From Mesorhizobium helmanticense (GTDB lineage: Bacteria > Pseudomonadota > Alphaproteobacteria > Rhizobiales > Rhizobiaceae), in NCBI RefSeq assembly GCF_003034915.1, contig NZ_PZJX01000039.1, forward strand, positions 62,001-126,000: DNA of 64,000 nt, read 5' to 3'. Each line of letters starts with the position of its first letter. Within the stretch, counting starts at the first letter, position 1. A program made the position numbers and the translations under genes. Positions 7,817-17,027 of the stretch are shown one piece after another. The notes beneath the pieces are model-generated. The model saw only the letters and a program-made list of their open reading frames with translations. It was not told the origin of the DNA and ran no database searches.

Positions 7817-8869
7817 TCACCTCCACCACGCCAGCCGCTGCTTCAATGCGCGCACACGCCGGCTGAGCTGAAGCTTGCGGATACGCCGCCTGACGCGGCG
7901 CAGGCATTCGGCATGCACATCCTGTACCGTGCGATGTCCGTCACCGAGCTTCACCGGGGGGCCTGCCGCCGGGCCGAGCAGGCCAAGCATCGCCTGGCTG
8001 TGCAGGTCGGCGTAAAGCGCATAATTCGTGTCCCGGTTCCAGCGCGGGGGCCGCGAATTCACTGTGGGATTGGTGTTGATTTCGTAGGTCTGGATTTCCC
8101 CCTCGACAAGTCCGTAGTCGATACGACCGTAGTCGATGCCGGCAAGCTCGAAGATGGATCTCAGTTCCGCCGCATGGGGATTTTGCCTGACATAGTCGTG
8201 ATGCTCGGCCTTGTCCCCGTCGCTGAGATCGGCGTTGGAAAACTTCACGTACCAGTCGGAACTGATGAAGCAGTGCTGGGCGTAGATCGTGTCTCCGACC
8301 CGGAATGCGGAATATTTCCGATATCGACCGTCGCCCGAGGGGGCTGCCCCAAACTCGACGATGATCAAATCCTTATCGTCCCTGATCTGCCTGGGCAGCC
8401 TGGCAAGTGCTCCCTCCAACTCATCGGCGGTAGCGAGCAGCCCGGAGAGGGGAGGAACGTGCTGGCTTGCCCAGCGAAGAAACACCGGAAAACGGGTTAT
8501 CCCTGCGCGCTCGGCCACCCGGTGTACGTCGAACCGATTGATGCCGGCGGCTTTCAGGCGTTTGAGAAGGTCGAAGCGGCCGGCCGTGGTGGCCGGATCG
8601 TTCAGCAGCAGCAGATCGGGATTCTGGTTAGCGATTGTCGCACACAGGGCGGTCACGGTTTCCAACTGCCCAGGAGACAGCCTTTCGAAATCGGTGAAAA
8701 TGAATGTGCCTGGTGTCACCTGCCCCAGCTTTCCAAGTTGCTCGTAAGGAATTATACGCAGGGCACCCTTGAGCGGATTCTCATAATATTCGAGAAATAC
8801 GCCGATCGTGTAAGCGTGTTTTTCGGCGCAAAAATAATAGATGGGACCTTGGTGATTAATGTCGGTCAT
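7817..8869 (-). CDS. ATP-grasp-like protein (putative ligase)
   Basis: A 350-residue protein. The C-terminal half has ATP-grasp features: DLIIVEFGAAP and a YRKYSAFRVG strand pair, then IDYGRIDYGLVEGEIQTYEI followed by NTNPTV, which matches the Glu/Asn metal-binding end of the ATP-grasp fold. The N-terminal 90 residues resemble no domain I know. ATP-grasp enzymes ligate a carboxylate to an amine or thiol through an acyl phosphate. ATG 8869 leaves 36 bases to the divergent P450 gene; the open frame reaches GTG 8911, which would overlap the P450 start. Its position beside P450 and sulfotransferase genes suggests a role in small-molecule biosynthesis. Confidence 0.6.
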   Translation of the reverse strand: MTDINHQGPIYYFCAEKHAYTIGVFLEYYENPLKGALRIIPYEQLGKLGQVTPGTFIFTDFERLSPGQLETVTALCATIANQNPDLLLLNDPATTAGRFDLLKRLKAAGINRFDVHRVAERAGITRFPVFLRWASQHVPPLSGLLATADELEGALARLPRQIRDDKDLIIVEFGAAPSGDGRYRKYSAFRVGDTIYAQHCFISSDWYVKFSNADLSDGDKAEHHDYVRQNPHAAELRSIFELAGIDYGRIDYGLVEGEIQTYEINTNPTVNSRPPRWNRDTNYALYADLHSQAMLGLLGPAAGPPVKLGDGHRTVQDVHAECLRRVRRRIRKLQLSRRVRALKQRLAWWR

Positions 8870-8905
8870 GTCCGGGACGATACCAAGAACTGAGCCGCGA
8901 TAGAT

Positions 8906-10096
8906 ATGCACCAGACTCCGCGCGGCGAAAGCGAGTGGACCGGCATTCGGTCAGGCAGTTTCGACGGATCGAAAGACATTTACAATCTCTTTGCCGACAT
9001 GCGCCGCGATGCTCCCGTCTGGCAAGCGCCGTGGGGCGATGTCTACGTATCCCGCTACGATCTCGTCGCGGCATGTCTTTCCAACCGGCGTCTGTCGCAT
9101 GCCCCGCCGACTGCTGCCGACATCGCGCCGAACTCGGCATTGCGCAACTGGCTGATCTATCAGGAAGGCGGCACGCACACGGCAATAAAGGCCGCTCTCC
9201 AGAAACCGTTTGCGGCGAAGGGCCTGTCCGCCCTGCGACCTTATGTGGAGGAAGCGATCGACCTGCATATTGGAAGCGCCGCCCATGACGGAGAGACCGA
9301 GATCGTCGCGGCGTTTGCCCGCGCGATTCCGGAGCGTGTGATCGGGCGACTGCTGGGCGTGCCGGTCGATGACTTGCCGCTGCTCGCCGGATGGTCGGCT
9401 TCCATCCGCGAACTCCTCGATATCGGTTTCGACGATGCCTTCGATTCGCGCCTCAACGCCGTGGACGAGATGTCGGCCTATTTTACCGACCACGCCCGAA
9501 AGCTTCTCGAAGGCAGCGAATTGCCCGTGCTGCTGACGGGGCTGCCGGCCCTTGTCGAAAATGTCGGACTGGTTGTTGCCGGAAGCAATCTTGCGCTGCT
9601 TGCCTTTGCCGGCCACGAAACGACGGTGCATCTGCTCGGCAACATGTTTTTCCACCTCGCCAATGCGCCCGAGCAGCTTGCGAAGCTGCGAGCCGATCCG
9701 GCCCTTGCAGCCCAAGTCCTGGCGGAAACGCTGAGGCTTGAGAGTCCGGTGCAGAAAATCTGCCGCTGGCCGACCGGGACGATGGAACTGGGCGGACACG
9801 TACTGGAGAAAGGCCAGCTTGTCGTTCTGCTTTGCGGCGCCGCCAATCGCGATCCGTTGCGGTTCACCGAGGCTGACCGTTTCATCCTTGACAGGGCGCC
9901 GGCGCAGAACCTGGCTTTCGGGCGCGGGCTTCATGTCTGCATCGGCCGCGCGCTTGCCGAAATCGAAGCCGTTTCGGTGCTGACCGCAGCGCTCAGGCGC
10001 TGGTCGACCATCGAGCCGGTGAAGGGCGGAGCAAGATGGCTGGACAATTCGTCGTTTCGGGGGCTCGACCGTCTCATACTGCGGTTGGCTTCCTGA
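8906..10096 (+). CDS. Cytochrome P450
   Basis: A 396-residue soluble bacterial P450. The heme-binding loop FGRGLHVCIGRALAE has Cys345 as thiolate ligand, the I-helix oxygen-activation motif is AFAGHETT, and the K-helix ExxR is ETLRLES. There is no membrane anchor, as expected for bacterial class I P450s that take electrons from a ferredoxin; no ferredoxin or reductase gene is nearby. It probably hydroxylates an intermediate made by the adjacent ATP-grasp and sulfotransferase proteins. The substrate is unknown. Confidence 0.93.
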   Translation: MHQTPRGESEWTGIRSGSFDGSKDIYNLFADMRRDAPVWQAPWGDVYVSRYDLVAACLSNRRLSHAPPTAADIAPNSALRNWLIYQEGGTHTAIKAALQKPFAAKGLSALRPYVEEAIDLHIGSAAHDGETEIVAAFARAIPERVIGRLLGVPVDDLPLLAGWSASIRELLDIGFDDAFDSRLNAVDEMSAYFTDHARKLLEGSELPVLLTGLPALVENVGLVVAGSNLALLAFAGHETTVHLLGNMFFHLANAPEQLAKLRADPALAAQVLAETLRLESPVQKICRWPTGTMELGGHVLEKGQLVVLLCGAANRDPLRFTEADRFILDRAPAQNLAFGRGLHVCIGRALAEIEAVSVLTAALRRWSTIEPVKGGARWLDNSSFRGLDRLILRLAS

Positions 10097-10132
10097 TCGG
10101 TCCGAAGAATATGTCGCCTTTCTGATGGGTCA

Positions 10133-10906
10133 CTAATCCTGCGCCATGCCCTCGGCGAAACTCGTGGCGCCGTAACGCTTGAGATTGCGCAGATCGAACT
10201 CGGCGATGCATGCAAGTTCGACCCCCCGGAAGTAGAACGGGTTGGCCCTCAGGAAGAACGCTGCATGCCGGTTGCGCACCGCCGTTTCCTCGACGCCTGC
10301 CCATTGTTGCCTGAGATGGCCTTGCGAACTGCCGAAATCGACCAGTCCCGTCTCGGGGTCGAAATGATCGCCGTAGCGGGCGGCGGCGATGCGGTCGCGC
10401 ACACGCGCCAGGTCCGGCGCGGCGTGGTCATCGAAGGCCGGAAAGAACTGTCGAAAGAAATTGGGTAGAATACGAAAAGTCCTGTGTCCGCCCATGATCG
10501 AAAACCAGAACAACTGTCCGCCGCCAAGGCTCGCCTTGACCGCGCCAGCCGCCCGGAACCAGGCTCGTAACAACACGGGATCGCCCCAGCGCGACGCGTC
10601 CAGCACGGTGTCCCCCGAAAAGAGGTAGTTCACGAGAGCGCCGTCTACATTCTGGCGACCGATGAAGATGGTTGAGAAGCCGATGATGTCGCCGGACCCG
10701 GAACGGACAAGCACGACAGTTTTCTTTTCGGCAAGGTCGTGTTCAAAACGATCCCGATCCGCGGCATCATAGTAGCGCTCGTAGAGGCGAAACATCTCGT
10801 CCCGGCACTTTGAACTGAGGTCGACGACGGCAATTGTCCCCGAAATTGTCGAAGCGGGGTCATCCGTCATCATGGCCGTCTCAAGGTCGGTTGCCCGGCC
10901 TGTCAT
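10133..10906 (-). CDS. Unrecognised protein, possibly GNAT-like
   Basis: A 257-residue protein translated from an ATG that overlaps the sulfotransferase stop (ATGA), so the two are coupled. The early segment KKTVVLVRSGSGDIIGFSTI resembles the central strands of an N-acyltransferase fold, and LFSGDTVLDASRWGDPVLL could be the following strand and helix, but the acyl-CoA-binding loop is not clear. There is no signal peptide or membrane helix. It is convergent with the P450 gene. I would call it hypothetical; a role in modifying the same metabolite as its neighbours is inference. Confidence 0.55.
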   Translation of the reverse strand: MTGRATDLETAMMTDDPASTISGTIAVVDLSSKCRDEMFRLYERYYDAADRDRFEHDLAEKKTVVLVRSGSGDIIGFSTIFIGRQNVDGALVNYLFSGDTVLDASRWGDPVLLRAWFRAAGAVKASLGGGQLFWFSIMGGHRTFRILPNFFRQFFPAFDDHAAPDLARVRDRIAAARYGDHFDPETGLVDFGSSQGHLRQQWAGVEETAVRNRHAAFFLRANPFYFRGVELACIAEFDLRNLKRYGATSFAEGMAQD

Positions 10907-11775
10907 CGGCTGGCCTCATAGCGGGTCGCTTGGCCAGCGTAACCGAATTCACGGCGCAGCAATCGGCATCGCCAATTCACATGCCATATTTCCGAGGTCT
11001 TGAGCGCCGATCGATAGCTGCCGACGCTCTGTGTGGAGACGGGTGCTTCCGACAGGCTGGTTCGATAGGAGCGCCAGTAGCGGTGGTTTGAGATCTCGCC
11101 CAAGCTGGGACGCGTGACCGGATCGGCCGGCAATGTTCCCGAGCCAGGCCTCAGGTCGAAACGCTGCCAGACATCGTCCAGCGCCGCCGCCGAATTGCTG
11201 ACGGCGTCTTCGTAGCGAACGAATACGATCCTGTCCCTGAACAGCGCGTCGGAACGCTGCTTTCTGAAGACGGCGAGATAGGCCCCGTTGTAGGTCTTGC
11301 TGAGCCGGCGGATGTCCCGGCTCGCCGCGAGCGCGTTGCGCCTGATGCCCAGGATCCGCTGCTTGGCTCCGACGTTCAATATCGAGGTGATGGTGTCTTT
11401 CGGCTCGCGAACCGAGATCGCAAATTTTGCCTCGGGCAGCAAGTCGGCCACCAGCGGCAGCATCGGCGCTATCTCCACCGTGCGCAGCACGAGGCAAGTC
11501 GGTCTTCCCGCATGCACCCAGGCGTCGTGGAGACGCGCCTCAACAAATTGGCGCGTCGCGGAGACAAGATCGTCCGAAGACTGGAAATAGTCCGTAGCGA
11601 AGGGACTGTCCTCTCCGAGGTAGCGCCGAGAGAGCTGCAAGAAATCCGCAATGTAGCGGGCCGGACCAAGACGTTCGCCGGTATCGGGCGATGTGGAAAT
11701 CAATCTGTGGAGCAGCGAAGTCCCGCTTCTCATGCAGCCCGTAACGATAATCAGCTTGAAAGGAAGTGGATTCAT
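10903..11775 (-). CDS. Sulfotransferase family protein
   Basis: A 290-residue protein starting with the PAPS-binding loop VTGCMRSGTSLLHRLI at residues 11-26, which follows the P-loop-like GxxRSGTS pattern of sulfotransferases. ISVREPKDTITSILNVG fits the 3'-phosphate-binding Arg/Ser region, and FVRYEDAVSN matches the conserved YEDL-like segment. It would transfer sulfate from PAPS to a hydroxyl or amine. It is first in a two-gene unit with the unrecognised protein. A hydroxyl made by the P450 would be a natural acceptor. Confidence 0.85.
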   Translation of the reverse strand: MNPLPFKLIIVTGCMRSGTSLLHRLISTSPDTGERLGPARYIADFLQLSRRYLGEDSPFATDYFQSSDDLVSATRQFVEARLHDAWVHAGRPTCLVLRTVEIAPMLPLVADLLPEAKFAISVREPKDTITSILNVGAKQRILGIRRNALAASRDIRRLSKTYNGAYLAVFRKQRSDALFRDRIVFVRYEDAVSNSAAALDDVWQRFDLRPGSGTLPADPVTRPSLGEISNHRYWRSYRTSLSEAPVSTQSVGSYRSALKTSEIWHVNWRCRLLRREFGYAGQATRYEASR

Positions 11776-12005
11776 CCGGCGATACTAAGCAAACCCTAAT
11801 GAACCACAACAAGATTGTGAAGCGGACGCCAGCACCGCCTTCGTCGATTCCTGCGGCGGGCGAGGGGAGGCTGAAGAACCGCAAGGCCGGCGGGACAGGG
11901 GGCGACGAAGGGCATCAGTCCCAGCGAGCAGGCCTTGACGCGACCGACGGCGTTCCGTCTTGATGCGTTGCGCCGCAAGCAGCGCAACGCCAGCCGGGAG
12001 ATCGC

Positions 12006-12911
12006 TTGATACACTCTCGTTTGCTTCGCTATCTCGACGAAGTGGCCCGCTGCGGCTCGATCCGCAAGGCGGCGGTGACGCTCAATGTCGCGGCGTCGGC
12101 GATCAACCGGCAGATCATAGCGCTGGAGCAACAACTGGGAACGCCGCTTTTCGAACGCCTGCCCGGCCAGATGCGGCCGACCGCGGCGGGCGAGGTGCTG
12201 ATCACCCACGCCAGGGAGACGCTGAAGCATCACCGGAAAGCGATCGAACGGATCGAGACGCTGAAGGACGGGCGGTTCGCCAGCGCCTCGATCGCCACGG
12301 TGGGCGGGCTCTCCAACGACATGCTGTCCTACGCGCTGGCCGAGTATCGCCGCGAACGGCCGTTCACGCGGTTTTCCGTCAGCGTGCTGGCGGCGGATGA
12401 CATCGCCGTGCAGGTCGCCGCCGGCGAGATCGATCTGGGTTTCGCCTTCGATCTTCCCGAAACGCCCAATCTGACGGTGGCCGCCTCGATGCTGAGCCCT
12501 TGCGGCGCCGTCGTCCTGCCCGACCATGCGCTTGCCTCGAAAGCCGTGCTGCGTCTCGGCGACCTCGGGCGGTTTCCGCTGATCATGCCGCCGCCGGGCG
12601 TGATGCTGCGCGACCATTTCGACCATGCCTGCGCCACCGCCGGCCTGTCGCTGGAGCCGGTGCTGGAATCCAACAGTTTCGAGCTGCTCAAGCATTTCGC
12701 GCTGCTCGACCAGGGGGTCGCCATCCTCAACCGGATCGACGTGCTGCACAGCCATCTGTCGGGGGCGGTCAGCTTCATCCCGATCGCCGAGCTTTCCCGC
12801 TTCACCCAGCGGCTCAGCGTCGTGCATCGCGCCCGCGGCCGGCTGGCGCCGCTGCCCAGCCATCTGCTGGAAAGGTTGTGCGGCCTGATCGCCAGCCAGA
12901 GCGGATCGTGA
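12006..12911 (+). CDS. LysR family transcriptional regulator upstream of the ECF importer
   Basis: A 301-residue LTTR: winged helix at residues 1-60 (LLRYLDEVARCGSIRKAAVT, VAASAINRQIIALEQQLGTP) and effector domain from about residue 95. Translation starts at TTG 12006, with GGGAG seven bases upstream and no in-frame ATG nearby. It lies 227 bases ahead of the importer operon in the same direction and is the best candidate for its regulator. A GCGTTGC/GCAACGC hairpin at 11963-11988 precedes it. Confidence 0.88.
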   Translation: MIHSRLLRYLDEVARCGSIRKAAVTLNVAASAINRQIIALEQQLGTPLFERLPGQMRPTAAGEVLITHARETLKHHRKAIERIETLKDGRFASASIATVGGLSNDMLSYALAEYRRERPFTRFSVSVLAADDIAVQVAAGEIDLGFAFDLPETPNLTVAASMLSPCGAVVLPDHALASKAVLRLGDLGRFPLIMPPPGVMLRDHFDHACATAGLSLEPVLESNSFELLKHFALLDQGVAILNRIDVLHSHLSGAVSFIPIAELSRFTQRLSVVHRARGRLAPLPSHLLERLCGLIASQSGS

Positions 12912-13138
12912 AACGAGCGACCAGCGTATACCCCGTTGCCTTTTAGGCATCGGGGCGCGCGCTCTTTGATGCTTTGAGGCGTACGCATTTTCGGTCACAT
13001 TCCCCATGGGAACACAAAGCATGTCGCCCAGAAGTGCGCAGCGGTTTTGGGGCAACGACTTGCATAAAAAGAGAGCAACGCCGCGCAGGCGACGCGTTGC
13101 GACCAGCGAAAACGCTGCTCAAACAAAGGGGAACAACA

Positions 13139-13915
13139 ATGACAGCCGATGCTCCGCAACCTCGCAGTCTGGTCACGACAGGAGGCGTCTCGATCGGAGG
13201 CGCGCCCGTATCCTACACCGCCATCCTGGCGGCACTCGTCGCCGTGCTCGCCTTCATTCCGGCCTCAATCGTGGTCGGCGGCATGGGGGGAGGGTGGCCG
13301 CTGCACGACGTCATCCATCCGCTGCTCGGCCTGCTGCTCGGCCCGATTGCCGGACCGATCGCTTCGGTCGTCGGTATCGTCATCGGCAATGTCATCGCGC
13401 CCTACACCAATCTTGGACCCTGGAGCCCGCTGATGGGCGCCATGAGCGCCTTTGCCGTCGGCATGGTCATGTATCCAAAGCGCTCGCTCTGGTATGTGCC
13501 GTGGATCATCACGCTGGCGGCGAACCTGATCTACCTCTGGCAGTCGCTGTCCTTCGGCATCGGCTTCTGGCTGTGGCTGAGCAATGTCTTCACGGTCGAC
13601 GTGGCGCTGATCCTCATCGCCATTCCGCAGATCAGGAACTGGGCAATCGACCAGATCCGCAATGGCGCGGCAAGCCTGTCGCTCTATGGCGCCTATTTCG
13701 TCGTGTTCTTCTTCGGCTCGACGGCGGGCATCCAGCTCAACTGGGTGCCGTCCTTCGCCACCAATCCGTGGCCGGCCGAAGTATGGCCGCCGCTGGTCTT
13801 CATCATCTTCGCGGAGCGCGTCGTCTTCACCGCCGTCGGCGCGCTGGTCGCCTTCGCGCTCATCGCCGCCATTCGCCGGTCTCCCATCGCAAAGGCGAAG
13901 CTGGCGGGTTACTGA
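13139..13915 (+). CDS. ECF transporter substrate-specific (S) component
   Basis: A 258-residue polytopic membrane protein with about six hydrophobic helices, beginning after a 25-residue soluble N-terminus (AILAALVAVLAFIPASIVVG, LIYLWQSLSFGIGFWLWL, YFVVFFFGSTAGIQL). Glycine-rich, strongly hydrophobic helices and the following A and T genes identify it as the substrate-binding S protein of an energy-coupling-factor importer, which captures a vitamin or similar scarce nutrient. ATG 13139 has AAAGGGGA eight bases upstream. The substrate is not recognisable; no TPP, cobalamin or other riboswitch signature was seen in the 227-base leader. Confidence 0.8.
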   Translation: MTADAPQPRSLVTTGGVSIGGAPVSYTAILAALVAVLAFIPASIVVGGMGGGWPLHDVIHPLLGLLLGPIAGPIASVVGIVIGNVIAPYTNLGPWSPLMGAMSAFAVGMVMYPKRSLWYVPWIITLAANLIYLWQSLSFGIGFWLWLSNVFTVDVALILIAIPQIRNWAIDQIRNGAASLSLYGAYFVVFFFGSTAGIQLNWVPSFATNPWPAEVWPPLVFIIFAERVVFTAVGALVAFALIAAIRRSPIAKAKLAGY

Positions 13916-15771
13916 TGCCGCAGGCCAAGACAGTGCCTGGCGAGGATGGGCAAATGCCCATCCGGGATGGGCAAATGCCCATCCTCCGGGATGAGCGGGC
14001 CGAAGCACCGCTCATCCCGGATGAAGCACCGCTCATTCGCTTCGACAATGTCAGCTACCGCTATCCCGGCGCCGACCGACCGGCGCTGGACAAGATCAGC
14101 CTGACGATCGGCCGCGGCGAGATCGTCGGCGTGATCGGCCCGACCGGCGCCGGCAAGACGACGTTCTGCCTGGCGCTGAACGGGATCGTGCCGCAATTCT
14201 TCGGCGGCGAATTCTTTGGCAGCGTCCATATTGCCGGCCTCGACGCCATCGAGACGCCGACCAGCCGGTTGGCGCAACTGGTCGGCATGGTGTTCGAGGA
14301 TCCCGAAACGCAGATCACCGCGACCACGGTTGAGGGCGAGGTGGCCTTCGCGCTGGAGAACCTGAAAGTGCCAACGCCCGAAATCGTCCGTCGTGTCGGC
14401 GAGGCGCTGAAGGCGGTCGGTCTCGCCGGGCAGGAAACCCGGCACCCGGCGAACCTGTCGGGCGGCCAGAAGCAGCGGCTGTCGATTGCCGCGGCGCTAG
14501 CGCTGTCGTCCGACATCATCGTGCTCGACGAGCCGACCTCGCAACTCGACCCCGTCGCGTCGGCGGAAGTCTTCGCCATCCTGCTGAAATTGAACCGCGA
14601 GAACGGCCTGACGGTCGTCATAGCCAGCCACGCCAGCGAGGAACTCGCCGAAATCGCCAACCGCGTGCTGCTCATCTCCGACGGCAAGGTAGCGGCCGAA
14701 GGGCCGCCCGAAACGGTCTTTGCCGCAACGGAGATGCTGGCGGAGCATCGCGTGCGCCCGCCCGACATCGTGCGCAGCTTCGAGGTGCTTGTCCGTGATG
14801 CCACAAACTCTAGTACACCTGGCCGCCGCAAACCGCCCGCCCTGCCGGTGACGCTCAGTGCGGCCGAAGCGGCCATCAAGGCATATCCGCTGACTGTCTC
14901 GTTGCCGGCCACCGCCCCAATGGAGACGCGGCGCGATGTATCGGAGGCCGGGGTCGCGCTGACGGTCGAGGGGCTGACCCATATCTATCCCGATGGCACG
15001 CAGGCGCTGCGCGGCGTCGATTTGACCGTTGCCAATGGCGAATTCCTCGGCATTGTCGGTCGCAATGGCAGCGGCAAGTCCACGCTGGTGCGGCATTTCC
15101 TGCATCTGCTTTCGCCGGCCTCGGGCGCGGTGCGCGTTGCCGGCGAAGATGTCTCGACGCTCAAGGTGAGCGAACTCGCGCAGCGCATCGGCTATGTCTC
15201 GCAGAACGCGCATGCCCAGGTCTTCTGTGACACGGTGGCCAAGGAAGTCGGCTTCGCGCTGTCAATGATGAAGCGGCCCAAGAGCGATATCGATGCCGCC
15301 GTCAGCCGCTCGCTGGCGGCGATGGATCTTGCCCAGGCCGCCGACCAACATCCGATGTCGCTCAGCCGCGGCGACCGGCTGCGCGTCGTCATCGCCGCCG
15401 TGCTGGCGCTCGAACCTGAGATCTTGATCTTCGACGAACCGACGACCGGCCAGGACTGGCGCGGATCGCTGGCCATCCTCGACATGCTGCGGACCCTGAA
15501 CCGGATGGGCAAGACGGTGGTGCTCATCACCCATCATCTCTACCTGCTGCCGGGCTATGTCGACCGCCTCGTCGTCATGGATGGCGGCAGGATCGTCGGC
15601 GACGGGACGCTGCGGGACGTCTTCTACGACAATTCGGCGATGCAAGCTGCCGGTCTCGTGCCGCCGCAGACGGTGCGCTTCGCCGGACATGTGCCGGCCC
15701 TTGGCGTCGCCCGCCCGCTTGGTCCGGACGACCTGGCGGCGATGCTCGGCGCCCGGCTGGAGGTCGCCTAG
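13915..15771 (+). CDS. ECF transporter ATPase, two fused ABC domains (EcfA-EcfA)
   Basis: A 618-residue protein with two ABC ATPase modules. The first has Walker A GPTGAGKTT, signature LSGGQKQRLS and Walker B IIVLDEPTS; the second, after a roughly 60-residue linker, has GRNGSGKST, a degenerate signature LSRGDRLRV and ILIFDEPTTGQD. It powers the importer with the S protein before it and the T protein after it. The start overlaps the S gene stop (TGATG). The first 40 residues contain two consecutive 7-residue tandem repeats (DGQMPIR/DGQMPIL and EAPLIPD/EAPLIRF) encoded by 21-bp repeats with palindromes. The second domain's Q-to-D change in the signature makes the two ATP sites unequal. Confidence 0.92.
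   Translation: MPQAKTVPGEDGQMPIRDGQMPILRDERAEAPLIPDEAPLIRFDNVSYRYPGADRPALDKISLTIGRGEIVGVIGPTGAGKTTFCLALNGIVPQFFGGEFFGSVHIAGLDAIETPTSRLAQLVGMVFEDPETQITATTVEGEVAFALENLKVPTPEIVRRVGEALKAVGLAGQETRHPANLSGGQKQRLSIAAALALSSDIIVLDEPTSQLDPVASAEVFAILLKLNRENGLTVVIASHASEELAEIANRVLLISDGKVAAEGPPETVFAATEMLAEHRVRPPDIVRSFEVLVRDATNSSTPGRRKPPALPVTLSAAEAAIKAYPLTVSLPATAPMETRRDVSEAGVALTVEGLTHIYPDGTQALRGVDLTVANGEFLGIVGRNGSGKSTLVRHFLHLLSPASGAVRVAGEDVSTLKVSELAQRIGYVSQNAHAQVFCDTVAKEVGFALSMMKRPKSDIDAAVSRSLAAMDLAQAADQHPMSLSRGDRLRVVIAAVLALEPEILIFDEPTTGQDWRGSLAILDMLRTLNRMGKTVVLITHHLYLLPGYVDRLVVMDGGRIVGDGTLRDVFYDNSAMQAAGLVPPQTVRFAGHVPALGVARPLGPDDLAAMLGARLEVA
13945..14036. repeat. Two adjacent 21-bp tandem duplications with palindromes inside the ATPase gene
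   Basis: GATGGGC-AAAT-GCCCATC occurs at 13945-13962 and again at 13966-13983, exactly 21 bases apart. Directly after, CCGGGATGAGCGG (13986-13998) is the inverse of CCGCTCATCCCGG (14008-14020), and GAAGCACCGCTCAT at 14002 repeats at 14023, again 21 bases apart. All are in frame. Confidence 0.9.
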
Positions 15772-16599
15772 ATGGTCAGCTACGCCATTCAACTGCTGCC
15801 GGCCGAGACCATTTTCGCCCGGGCCGACATGCGGGTGAAGTTCGCGCTGCTTCTGCTGGCAAGCTCGCTCATCTTCGTCTGGAACAGCATTGTGCTGCAG
15901 GCAGCGTTCCTCGCTGTCATCATCGGGCTGATGGTTTCGGCCGGCATCACCGCCGCCACCATCCGCAAGCTCACTCTGATCGTGTTGCCGGCGCTGGTGC
16001 TGATCACGGTGATCCAGGGCCTTTGGAGCCCGTTCGGCAAGACGCCGGTCTTCACCGTGCCGGCTGGCGTGCCGCTCATCGGCTCGCTCAACATCTTTTA
16101 TGTCGAAGGCCTGCTGTTCGGCCTGGTGGTGTGCTGCCGCGTGCTGATCCCGATGCTGGCGTTTCAGCTCGTGTTCATGACCAGCCAGCCCAACGACATC
16201 GTGCTCGGGCTGGTGCGGATCGGCGTGCCCTATCGCATCGCCTTCCTGTTTTCGACGACGTTCCGTTTCGTGCCGCTGCTGTTCCAGGAATTGGAGGGGA
16301 TCAAGGAGGCACAGCGGCTGCGCGGCATCGACATCGACGGCATCGGCATGCTGCGCAAGCTGATCGCGCTCGGCCGCATGCTGGTGCCGCTGATCATGAT
16401 CTCGCTGACCAAGGCCCAGCTCATGGAGATCGCGCTGCAGGCGAAGGCGTTCAGCGGCTCGGCCGACCGCACCAGCCTGCACCCGTCGCGTGAGAAACTG
16501 TCGGCCGGTGAAATCCTGGCGATCGGCGCCTGCTTCGCCGTCTTTGCAGCGGCGCTGGCCGGCCGGCTGCTGTTCGGATTTGGAGGTGAGGTGCTGTGA
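15772..16599 (+). CDS. ECF transporter transmembrane (T) component
   Basis: A 275-residue integral membrane protein that begins on the base after the ATPase stop. Several membrane helices (FALLLLASSLIFVW, LTLIVLPALVLITVI, LLFGLVVCCRVLIPMLAF) precede a cytoplasmic segment with the Ala-Arg-Gly-type coupling motifs of EcfT, seen as AQRLRGIDIDG and ALQAKAFSG. It links ATP hydrolysis to toppling of the S protein. The tight spacing makes S, A and T one translationally coupled unit. Confidence 0.9.
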   Translation: MVSYAIQLLPAETIFARADMRVKFALLLLASSLIFVWNSIVLQAAFLAVIIGLMVSAGITAATIRKLTLIVLPALVLITVIQGLWSPFGKTPVFTVPAGVPLIGSLNIFYVEGLLFGLVVCCRVLIPMLAFQLVFMTSQPNDIVLGLVRIGVPYRIAFLFSTTFRFVPLLFQELEGIKEAQRLRGIDIDGIGMLRKLIALGRMLVPLIMISLTKAQLMEIALQAKAFSGSADRTSLHPSREKLSAGEILAIGACFAVFAAALAGRLLFGFGGEVL

Positions 16600-17027
16600 G
16601 CATATTGGCCCCGGCCGCCAGGATCGATTGCGACGCCGCCATGCTTGCCATGCTCGAGCGGCAGGCGGATGCGTGGAAATCCGGCGACTTCTCTGCCGCC
16701 GCCGCCGACTGGCATCCGGACGGGGTGCTGACGGCGCCGGGCAACCGGGTTCCCTACCATAGGCTGGCGCGCACCATCGCCGATTTTTACCGCGACTATG
16801 GCGATCTCTCCGTCACCGTCACCACCGCCTTTGCCTCCGCCGATGGCAGGCGAATCGCGCTGGAATGGCTGTGGGAGGTGACGCGGCGGCGCGACGGCGC
16901 CCGCAGCCTGACCGAGGACGCCATACTCATCGATCTCGACAGCGACGGGCGCATCCTGTCGTGGCGCGAATATTTCGACACGGCAAGCGCCGTGGAAGAC
17001 CACCACAGACCCCAGAGTTCAGCATGA
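16596..17027 (+). CDS. NTF2-like (SnoaL-fold) protein in the ECF operon
   Basis: A 143-residue protein of the nuclear transport factor 2-like fold: helix MLERQADAWKSGDFSAAAAD, then strands WHPDGVLTAPG, IALEWLWEVTRR and ILSWREYFDT, the last being the usual end of the fold. Its GTG start at 16596 overlaps the T gene stop, and its own stop overlaps the next ATG, so it belongs to the operon. NTF2-fold proteins are either small-molecule enzymes or binding proteins; the specific activity cannot be read from the sequence. Processing of the imported compound is a reasonable inference. Confidence 0.75.
   Translation: MSILAPAARIDCDAAMLAMLERQADAWKSGDFSAAAADWHPDGVLTAPGNRVPYHRLARTIADFYRDYGDLSVTVTTAFASADGRRIALEWLWEVTRRRDGARSLTEDAILIDLDSDGRILSWREYFDTASAVEDHHRPQSSA

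Noticed and set aside
12912..13138. Riboswitch in the leader of the ECF importer
   Set aside because: No TPP, cobalamin, FMN or preQ1 consensus elements were seen; only the high-GC leader with a ribosome site.
13006..13914. N-terminal extension of the fused ATPase reading through the S gene
   Set aside because: The frame is open by chance in another frame of the S-component gene; the ATPase start at 13915 overlaps the S stop as expected for coupled genes.
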